From Salinimicrobium sp050750585 (GTDB lineage Bacteria; Bacteroidota; Bacteroidia; Flavobacteriales; Flavobacteriaceae), in the NCBI RefSeq assembly GCF_050750585.1, contig NZ_JBOJLM010000001.1, positions 339,933-403,932 on the forward strand: a stretch of DNA of 64,000 bases, read 5' to 3'. Under the pieces are notes generated by a model. The model saw nothing but the letters and a program-made list of their open reading frames with translations. It had not been told where the DNA came from and did no database searches. The position numbers and the translations under genes are program-made. This document shows positions 51,008 to 58,207 of the stretch, piece by piece (the first letter of the stretch is position 1; each line of letters opens with the position of its first letter).

Positions 51008-52012
51008 ATGGTTGAACAGAAGAAAAATAACAGCCTCTTAAAATCCCATTTTTGGGTCCTTATTCTCTGTACTTTTTTCAATATAGGGGAGAGTAAAGGG
51101 CAGGAGATCATTCCGACATATTCAGACTATCTTACAGATAATCTTTTCCTGCTGCATCCCTCTCTTGCAGGGGCGGCAGTGAACAATCAACTGCGGTTAA
51201 CGGCCCGGCAGCAGTGGTTTGATATAGATGATGCGCCGGGATTGCAGACGCTTACCATTAATGGCAGATTGGGCAACAAAGAGGGGATAGGTGCCATTCT
51301 ATTTAACGACAGGAATGGAAATTTCTCTAAATCGGGCGCATATGGGGCATTCGCCTACCATTTGAGGCTGCCAGCAGGAGACCTTCAATTGCATAGGCTG
51401 AGTTTTGGAATTAGTGCAGGGGTTATTCAGCATCGCCTTGACCAAAGCGGCTTTACCCAACCCGATCCGCTGCTGGGGCAGGAGAAGGCTTCGGTGAGTT
51501 ATGCGAATATGGATGTGGGAATGTCGTACTTCAATAAAGATCTTTATATACATGGCACTGCAAAAAATCTTTTACCCGTAACGAGGGAATTGTTCAATAG
51601 TCACAATATCGCTACTAATCAAAGACGATATTTTTTAACTGCCGGTTACATTATTTCACCGGCTTATGACTGGTACCTGGAGCCTTCGGCCATGCTGCAA
51701 CTGATGGAAGACACTTCTGAAAAACTTGCAGATGTTAACCTCAAAGGCTACCGCAATTTTGAGTTCGGGCAAATATGGGCCGGATTGTCTTACCGGCAGG
51801 GGCTTGATAAAATGGAAGGTGATACAGAAAACCTGAGATATCTTACTCCTTTTGCCGGTGTGGAATACAGGAAATTTTTGGTTGGTTACACGTTTTCCCG
51901 GCAGTTTAATGAAGTGGTGCTTAGTAACAGTGGTTTTCATCAAATTACCCTTGGGTATAACTTTGGTGCACCAAGAACGCGATATCACTGTGGGTGCCCG
52001 GCGATAAATTAA
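51008..52012 (+). CDS. Type IX secretion-associated membrane protein, PorP/SprF family
   Basis: 334 residues with a signal region (about 14-32) and an outer-membrane beta-barrel. The family start P-T-Y-S-D-Y-L-T-D-N-L-F-L-L-H-P-S-L-A-G-A near residue 36 is diagnostic, as is the ending F-H-Q-I-T-L-G-Y-N-F. PorP/SprF proteins help type B T9SS cargo, encoded just upstream, reach and stay on the surface. The start is one base after the cargo stop, so the two form a translationally linked pair. A terminator follows directly. Confidence 0.93.
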   Translation: MVEQKKNNSLLKSHFWVLILCTFFNIGESKGQEIIPTYSDYLTDNLFLLHPSLAGAAVNNQLRLTARQQWFDIDDAPGLQTLTINGRLGNKEGIGAILFNDRNGNFSKSGAYGAFAYHLRLPAGDLQLHRLSFGISAGVIQHRLDQSGFTQPDPLLGQEKASVSYANMDVGMSYFNKDLYIHGTAKNLLPVTRELFNSHNIATNQRRYFLTAGYIISPAYDWYLEPSAMLQLMEDTSEKLADVNLKGYRNFEFGQIWAGLSYRQGLDKMEGDTENLRYLTPFAGVEYRKFLVGYTFSRQFNEVVLSNSGFHQITLGYNFGAPRTRYHCGCPAIN

Positions 52013-52037
52013 AAAAGGAACCCGAAGGCTCCTTTTT
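52012..52037. terminator. Bidirectional terminator between PorP/SprF and lysS
   Basis: AAAAAGGA-A-CC, loop CGAA, GG-C-TCCTTTTT: a stem with one mismatch and T runs on both strands. It serves the plus-strand pair and the convergent lysS gene. Confidence 0.75.
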
Positions 52038-52048
52038 ATAAACTGTCA

Positions 52049-52061
52049 AAAATGGCATTTT
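52049..52061. repeat. Iterated palindrome AAAATGNCATTTT (N=G), between PorP/SprF and lysS
   Basis: Exact match preceded by TGTC (extended left arm from 52044). Its last bases reach the lysS stop. Confidence 0.75.
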
Positions 52062-53757
52062 AGAACCACTTTTCTACTTCGTCCAGCTGCAGTGCAGCGA
52101 TGGGTAATTTATTTTTCTTTCTTAGTCCGTTGAGCTTTTGATGTACCTGGGTAGGTTTATTTTCCTGAAGTTTGGCAACAGTACCATATTCGTGCATCAC
52201 CGTATCTACCCATTCCTGCGGAACTCCGATTTTTATGAAATCTTCGGGTTTAGGAGTTGCAGCTTTCTTTTCGGGCTTCATTTGTGGGAAGAATAATACT
52301 TCCTGTATAGATTGTTTGTTGGTAAGGAACATGATCAAACGATCCATTCCAATACCAAGACCCGATGTTGGGGGCATTCCGTATTCCAGTGCTCTTAAGA
52401 AATCATTGTCAATAAACATAGCCTCATCATCGCCTTTTTCAGACAATTGTAGCTGCTCTTCAAAACGGTTTCTTTGGTCTATAGGGTCATTTAGCTCAGA
52501 ATAAGCGTTGGCAATCTCTTTTCCGCAGACCATAAGCTCAAACCTCTCGGTTAACTCCGGATTTTCACGGTGCTCCTTACAAAGAGGACTCATTTCTTTA
52601 GGATAATCTGTGATGAATGTGGGCTGTATGAAGTTGCCTTCACATTTCTCACCAAAGATCTCATCGATAAGCTTTCCTTTACCCATAGTATCATCAACTT
52701 CGATGCCCATGCCTTTTGCGGCCTCAAAAAGTTCTTTTTCAGACTTGCCTGTAATGTCAAATCCTGTGAATTGTTTGATGGCATCGGTCATTGTCACTCT
52801 GGCGTAAGGCGCTTTAAAATCTACCTGGTGTTTTCCAAAAGTGGCTTCTGTAGTTCCGTTTACGGCAACAGCACAGTGTTCCAGGAGATTTTCGGTAAAT
52901 TCCATCATCCAGTTGTAGTCCTTATAGGCTACATAGATCTCCATCGCAGTGAATTCCGGGTTGTGCGTTCTATCCATTCCTTCATTTCTGAAGTTCTTGG
53001 AGAACTCATAAACGCCGTCAAAACCACCTACAATAAGCCTTTTAAGGTAAAGCTCGTTGGCAATCCGCAGGTAAAGCGGGATATCGAGCGCATTGTGATG
53101 GGTAATGAAAGGCCGCGCAGCCGCTCCTCCCGGAATGGATTGTAAAATTGGGGTTTCAACTTCAAAGTAGCCTTTGTCGTTAAAGAAGTTCCTCATTGCG
53201 GTGAATAGCTTTGTTCTTTTAACAAAGATCTCTTTCACTTTTGGGTTCACCACCAAATCGGCATAACGCTGGCGGTAACGCAACTCTGGATCATTAAATT
53301 CGTCGAAGGTCTTACCTTCTTTATCGGTCTTTGGAAGTGGAAGCGGTTTTAATGACTTGCTAAGAAGTGTGAAGTTCTCAACCATTACTGTTTTCTCACC
53401 CACCTGCGTGTTGAAGAGCTTACCTTCAATCCCGATAAAATCTCCTATATCAAGAAGTTTCTTATAGACGTCGTTGTATTTGCTTTTATCGTCTCCCTTG
53501 CAAATCTCGTCACGGTTGAAATATACCTGAATTCTTCCGGTGGAATCCTGAATTTCAGCAAAAGAAGCCTTTCCCTGTATTCTTCGGGACATAAGCCTCC
53601 CGGCAATGACCACCTTTTTGTTTTCTTCAAATTCAGACTTTATTTCCGAAGTAGTATGATCTACGGGATAAAGTGCCGCGGGATAAGGGTCTATATTCAG
53701 TTTCCGCAGGGAATCGAGTTTCTCCCGGCGAATGAGTTCCTGTTCAGATAAATGCAT
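52060..53757 (-). CDS. lysS: Lysyl-tRNA synthetase, class II
   Basis: 565 residues from the ATG at 53757 (M-H-L-S-E-Q-E-L-I-R-R-E-K-L). A reading from 53805 would start upstream of the -7 box, so I reject it. The N-terminal OB-fold anticodon domain (about 50-150; V-V-I-A-G-R-L-M-S-R-R) precedes the class II core with motif 2 F-R-N-E-G-M-D-R-T-H-N-P-E-F and motif 3 G-L-G-I-G-M-D-R-L-I-M-F. It charges tRNA-Lys. A C-terminal extension of about 75 residues beyond motif 3 is typical of Bacteroidota. It is monocistronic. Confidence 0.96.
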   Translation of the reverse strand: MHLSEQELIRREKLDSLRKLNIDPYPAALYPVDHTTSEIKSEFEENKKVVIAGRLMSRRIQGKASFAEIQDSTGRIQVYFNRDEICKGDDKSKYNDVYKKLLDIGDFIGIEGKLFNTQVGEKTVMVENFTLLSKSLKPLPLPKTDKEGKTFDEFNDPELRYRQRYADLVVNPKVKEIFVKRTKLFTAMRNFFNDKGYFEVETPILQSIPGGAAARPFITHHNALDIPLYLRIANELYLKRLIVGGFDGVYEFSKNFRNEGMDRTHNPEFTAMEIYVAYKDYNWMMEFTENLLEHCAVAVNGTTEATFGKHQVDFKAPYARVTMTDAIKQFTGFDITGKSEKELFEAAKGMGIEVDDTMGKGKLIDEIFGEKCEGNFIQPTFITDYPKEMSPLCKEHRENPELTERFELMVCGKEIANAYSELNDPIDQRNRFEEQLQLSEKGDDEAMFIDNDFLRALEYGMPPTSGLGIGMDRLIMFLTNKQSIQEVLFFPQMKPEKKAATPKPEDFIKIGVPQEWVDTVMHEYGTVAKLQENKPTQVHQKLNGLRKKNKLPIAALQLDEVEKWF

Positions 53758-53781
53758 TTTCTTTAGTTCAAGATTCGACTT

Positions 53782-53790
53782 GCAAAGATA
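53782..53790 (-). promoter_or_regulatory. Promoter of lysS
   Basis: Minus-strand TATCTTTGC fits the -7 consensus, and TTG lies 20 bases upstream as expected for -33. The leader to the ATG at 53757 would be about 20 bases. Confidence 0.65.
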
Positions 53791-53860
53791 CAGACTATAC
53801 CGCAACCAATCAATTGTTTTTTAACGGGCAAAGCGCTAATTTGGTTGGTGTAGATTTTAA

Positions 53861-53868
53861 TATATTTG
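53861..53868 (+). promoter_or_regulatory. -7 box TATATTTG upstream of the YqaE-lipB pair
   Basis: Exact TAnnTTTG ten bases before the YqaE start at 53878, with TTGG about 17-20 bases upstream. It is divergent from the lysS promoter within about 80 bases. Confidence 0.55.
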
Positions 53869-53877
53869 TAGCTGCCT

Positions 53878-54039
53878 ATGAGTGTTTGGAGAGTAATATT
53901 GTCGATCCTGTTTCCACCCCTTGCTGTGATAGACAGAGGTTGTGGATCTATTCTTATCGTGCTTATACTTACGCTTTTAGGTTGGGTGCCGGGAGTAATT
54001 GCCGCACTAATCATCCTGAATAATAACAAAGGCAGGTAA
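53878..54039 (+). CDS. YqaE/Pmp3 family small membrane protein
   Basis: 53 residues. The sequence M-S-V-W-R-V-I-L-S-I-L-F-P-P-L-A-V followed by I-D-R-G-C-G, then a second hydrophobic segment with L-L-G-W-V-P-G-V-I-A-A, matches the YqaE/Pmp3 proteolipid family (two helices; the L-F-P-P-L-A-V and G-W-x-P-G motifs). Members are linked to membrane potential and osmotic or salt stress in fungi and plants; the bacterial role is less clear. It lies 11 bases before lipB on the same strand, with a promoter upstream. It is easy to miss because it is short. Confidence 0.88.
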   Translation: MSVWRVILSILFPPLAVIDRGCGSILIVLILTLLGWVPGVIAALIILNNNKGR

Positions 54040-54050
54040 AGAGAGAAGAT

Positions 54051-54749
<699 letters not shown>

Positions 54750-54787
54750 TTTTTATTGCACGAATTCACATATATTTTTTTGATTTT

Positions 54788-54836
54788 ACAGACTACAGAC
54801 TACAGACTACAGACTACAGACTACAGACTACAGACT
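54788..54836. repeat. Perfect heptanucleotide array, seven copies of ACAGACT
   Basis: Seven exact ACAGACT units (49 bases), then ACTG. The array lies between convergent genes. The stop codon of the minus-strand 808-residue gene (complement CTA, 54835-54837) falls inside its last unit, as the degenerate array at 21325-21380 meets the rodA stop. Read on the minus strand the unit is AGTCTGT. Confidence 0.95.
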
Positions 54837-57261
54837 ACTGATTCACCTCATAAACCAAAATTCCATTCTCTTCGCCCTGCACCACTAATTCCAAAGCTGC
54901 ATCTTCGTCGGCATTTGAGAGGTCTATTAAAGAATTTCCATAAACAGGGAATCCCTCTATTAGATTGGCATTGCTGTCAAACAGATATACTTTTTTAGCT
55001 TGAAGATCGGTTACTGAGACGTAGATCTTGTTGTTGAGGAAGAAGATTTGAGGCGAACTATAAAGCCCAAAATCCAGAGTGACAGAATTTCCTTTTATGC
55101 TGAGCTCATTTTCTGAAAGGGTGACCAGGGTTTTTTCGGTGGCTGTGATGCGGGTATTTTCGGCAAGGCCAAGATCCTCTTTTTTTACATTTCCGTTTTC
55201 GCTGATCTTTATGATCTGGCCTGAGGTGTTCGTAGAAACAAAATTCCCGTTGTACTCATACCAGGCATTTTCAGAGAAATTTAGATCTTGCTTCACAGGA
55301 ACACGAATTTTTCCGGTGCGGCTAAGAATATTTAGTTTTCCGGAAGTTTCAGGAATTACGATGTAATCTTTTCGGCCTATTCTAATGTGTTTTGGAGGCT
55401 GGATAATTTCCGAAGTTGCTTTAGAGAAATTGAATCCCTTTACACCTTTTCCTTTGCGATCGTACATGTAAACTTCCCGGCCCTGCGTGACCATAAAACG
55501 GTAATCACGTTTCTTATCGTAATCAAAAACAGACAAAGGCTGGGTAATCTTATCTCTAAACTTAAGAGGGAAAGGTTTAACAGGGTTCCCATCGCGATCT
55601 ATGACATGAACTTCATTTTGAGTCGCAAAAGCAAGTTGAAATCTGCCATTTTTTAAAATATCTACCGTCTGTACTTCTCCTAAAATGGGAGATCCAAGAT
55701 CTTTTTTCCAGTGAATCTTTCCTTCTGGCGAAATGAGGTACAGCGTATTTTGAACATCCTGCGCTACAATGTCCATTCCGTTGGAGCGATGGTTTTTGAA
55801 GAAGACTGGCGGGGAATTTAGGGCTGCCGCCAGGGCAACACTCGCGGCCTGCGAAGTCGGATTGTCGGTTTTTAGAGCAGCGCTCCTCGCCACCACACTG
55901 TGCAGGTGGGCAAAATTGTCCTGGTAAATATATTGGACTGCCGTAATGGGGTAATTAGTGTAGTCAAGTTGCTCTGTTTCATTTGTTCCTTCTGCCTGGT
56001 TGTTCCGGATTATCAAAAGTGAAGCTTCTGAACTGAGGTTTTCTGAAGAGGTTTTGTAAGCTTCGGTATTTGACAATACGAGATCATCCTGAACAGCGGC
56101 AATCACTTCCTTCAATGCTTCGGAAGATTCAGAAAAGAGTATGTAGCTATCCAAAAATGTCAAAAAATGGAGGTCTTTTGGATTCAGTAACGGCTGAAGT
56201 ATTTCAGAAAAAGAATTGGAGTGGGGAAATTTGTAGATGAGTAGCCCACGGAATTCTTCAGTTTGTTCCGGCTCATAATTTAATGTCTGCAGGCCATTTT
56301 CAGCTTCCGCAGAGCGTATAGCGAACACTAAACCTTCAGCAAGATGAATACTTCCTGCTTCACTGGCTGCTGTGAGGAGGGAAATTTCTTCAGTAAAGGT
56401 AGTTTCTGTTTCCTTACCTCTCAAAAAGAGCAAATTCTCATTCAATTTTTTGAAATCCTGAAAGCTTACGGAATTGAATCCGGAGCTGGTCACGGGAGTG
56501 ATATTGGCCAGGGTGTTTTTTGAAGTCCCTACTCCCTTGAAGACATTGATGAGGCGCGGAAGAGAATCGGAAGCAATAGTGATGCCGTTAAGCCTGATGT
56601 CGTTCTGGGAAATGTCGGTATCAACGACAGTCCATTTAGTAAAGTTTGAAAAAGGTGTCAAAAAGAGCTTTTTCAGGAAAGGAGCTGCTTTATCGGAATT
56701 CAGAAATACAGAAGTTTTTTTGGGAGAGGCTGCTTTGAAAGCCACCTGTAGATCTTTACTCAAGGCTGAATTGCCCCTGGCGGTTTCTTTTAATAAGGGA
56801 AGGGAGTTACTTAACAAACTGATGCTATCTATATGTGTTGAAAAAGCCGTTTTACCTTCCAAAACATATTTTTGCACCTCGAGATCATCAAAGTTCATTG
56901 TTTCTACCTGCCGGTTGGGGATTGAATCAAGGTTTTTAGGTTTGAGGTTATCGCGACTAATAAATAGGAAATCCAGGGATTTTTCGGCTTTAGGATCAAG
57001 GACGAGTAATGCCTCTTTTTGATGAGGGAAATATTTCAGGATCTCGAGTCCTTCTTTAATTTTAATGTAAAGTTCATTTTCGGAATTGAGCTTGAGAAAA
57101 TCATTGTTTTGAATATTGCTGAAGAAGAGATCGGGGTTTTTCATCTGCACTATTACCGCCGGATCTTGGGGCAAAAAATCGGTAAGTTCTCCCGAAACCG
57201 AGGCTTCGTTGGCGCAGGAAAAGAATAACAGGCTGGTGAAAAATGACAGGATCTTCTTCAT
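54835..57261 (-). CDS. Large lipoprotein of unknown function, beta-propeller C-terminus
   Basis: 808 residues from the ATG at 57261 (M-K-K-I-L-S-F-F), which gives a lipoprotein signal ending F-F-S-C-A. A longer reading from 57378 has no signal and overlaps rnhB, so I reject it. The first 450 residues are helical and rich in Leu, Ser and Glu, without a family I recognise. From about 500 on, repeated strands such as V-Q-T-V-D-I-L-K-N-G-R-F and V-H-V-I-D-R-D-G-N-P-V and V-Y-M-Y-D-R-K-G-K suggest a PQQ- or FG-GAP-like propeller. It lies 22 bases after rnhB and is likely cotranscribed. Its stop is in the heptamer array. Confidence 0.8.
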   Translation of the reverse strand: MKKILSFFTSLLFFSCANEASVSGELTDFLPQDPAVIVQMKNPDLFFSNIQNNDFLKLNSENELYIKIKEGLEILKYFPHQKEALLVLDPKAEKSLDFLFISRDNLKPKNLDSIPNRQVETMNFDDLEVQKYVLEGKTAFSTHIDSISLLSNSLPLLKETARGNSALSKDLQVAFKAASPKKTSVFLNSDKAAPFLKKLFLTPFSNFTKWTVVDTDISQNDIRLNGITIASDSLPRLINVFKGVGTSKNTLANITPVTSSGFNSVSFQDFKKLNENLLFLRGKETETTFTEEISLLTAASEAGSIHLAEGLVFAIRSAEAENGLQTLNYEPEQTEEFRGLLIYKFPHSNSFSEILQPLLNPKDLHFLTFLDSYILFSESSEALKEVIAAVQDDLVLSNTEAYKTSSENLSSEASLLIIRNNQAEGTNETEQLDYTNYPITAVQYIYQDNFAHLHSVVARSAALKTDNPTSQAASVALAAALNSPPVFFKNHRSNGMDIVAQDVQNTLYLISPEGKIHWKKDLGSPILGEVQTVDILKNGRFQLAFATQNEVHVIDRDGNPVKPFPLKFRDKITQPLSVFDYDKKRDYRFMVTQGREVYMYDRKGKGVKGFNFSKATSEIIQPPKHIRIGRKDYIVIPETSGKLNILSRTGKIRVPVKQDLNFSENAWYEYNGNFVSTNTSGQIIKISENGNVKKEDLGLAENTRITATEKTLVTLSENELSIKGNSVTLDFGLYSSPQIFFLNNKIYVSVTDLQAKKVYLFDSNANLIEGFPVYGNSLIDLSNADEDAALELVVQGEENGILVYEVNQ

Positions 57262-57283
57262 GGAAAGTTGAATGTAGTAAATT

Positions 57284-57883
57284 TTAAAGAGAAAGTTCCA
57301 GTTGCTCGGGCAGGAGCTTAAAGCTTTTGCGGTGGTATTTTGTGACTCCGTATTTTTTGATGGCTTCGCGATGTTCAATTGTGGGGTAGCCTTTATTTTG
57401 TTTCCAGTTGTATATGGGATATTCTTCGTGAATCCTGGTCATGAATTCGTCTCTGTAAGTCTTGGCTAAAATTGACGCTGCTGCAATACTTAGAAATTTG
57501 CCGTCTCCTTTTATAATACACTCGTGCGGAACTTCTTTATAGTTCTTGAACCTGTTGCCGTCTACGATAATGAATTCGGGTACCGGGTTCAGGTTTTCTA
57601 TGCATTTGTGCATTGCCCTGATAGAAGCGTTTAAAATATTGATTTCGTCTATTTCTTCCATATAAATATGTTGCACCGAATAACAGACTGCCTTTTCCCT
57701 GATAATTTTCTGCAATTTGTTTCTGGAAAGTGCGTTGAGCTGCTTTGAGTCATTGATGATCTTGTTTCGGAAATTTTTGGGCAGGATAACGGCCGCCGCA
57801 GTGACAGGGCCTGCAAGGCAACCCCTGCCAGCTTCATCTGTGCCGCATTCAAGTGGAAGTTTGGAAAAACTCTTTGCTAACAT
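57284..57883 (-). CDS. rnhB: Ribonuclease HII
   Basis: 199 residues. RNase HII nicks RNA-DNA hybrids and removes misincorporated ribonucleotides. Signatures are C-G-T-D-E-A-G-R-G-C-L-A-G-P-V near residue 13 (Asp-Glu of the DEDD site), I-I-V-D-G-N-R near 105 and A-A-A-S-I-L-A-K near 132. It has a promoter (TACTTTTGC) about 50 bases upstream and heads an apparent two-gene unit with the large lipoprotein gene. Confidence 0.95.
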   Translation of the reverse strand: MLAKSFSKLPLECGTDEAGRGCLAGPVTAAAVILPKNFRNKIINDSKQLNALSRNKLQKIIREKAVCYSVQHIYMEEIDEINILNASIRAMHKCIENLNPVPEFIIVDGNRFKNYKEVPHECIIKGDGKFLSIAAASILAKTYRDEFMTRIHEEYPIYNWKQNKGYPTIEHREAIKKYGVTKYHRKSFKLLPEQLELSL

Positions 57884-58207
57884 GGGAAAGCTAATTAAAA
57901 GGAAATGTAAGGATCTTAAATGTTATGTAGCTGCAAAAGTAGAAATTTCACATGACCCTGAAAGTCTTATGTCGAAAAGCTGTGTTCAATATAGAACAAC
58001 TTAAGCATTTGTGTTTTATTGCTAAAGAAATCTCTTCTTTTCAGCTATAACAGCAAAATCGAGAAATTAATTTTATCAACTATAAGGTTATAGACGTGGA
58101 GTTTCATCAACTTCTTAAATAATTAACAGGTTAGTTTATAAGCCAATCTTGTTTTATTAAGATTTTATTACCATTTTTGGCGTTGGCTAATTCAAATAAT
58201 TTATAAA
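57884..58207. promoter_or_regulatory. Divergent intergenic region between rnhB and the SusC gene
   Basis: No gene is seen. On the minus strand TACTTTTGC (57933-57941) is a perfect -7 box for rnhB. On the plus strand CATTTTTG (58172-58179), with TTG 20 bases upstream (58149-58151), is a likely but imperfect -7/-33 pair for the SusC gene, which starts at 58208. The rest is AT-rich without clear hairpins or repeats. Confidence 0.5.

Noticed and set aside
53758..53805. Upstream start for lysS
   Set aside because: The perfect -7 box at 53782-53790 lies within this extension, and the LysS family starts at the later Met.
54756..54998. An 80-codon open frame made largely of T-T-D-Y-R-L-Q repeats
   Set aside because: It is the translation of the heptamer array running antisense into the 808-residue gene; period 7 keeps a frame open by chance.
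57262..57378. Upstream start for the 808-residue lipoprotein gene
   Set aside because: It overlaps rnhB, and only the later Met gives a lipoprotein signal.
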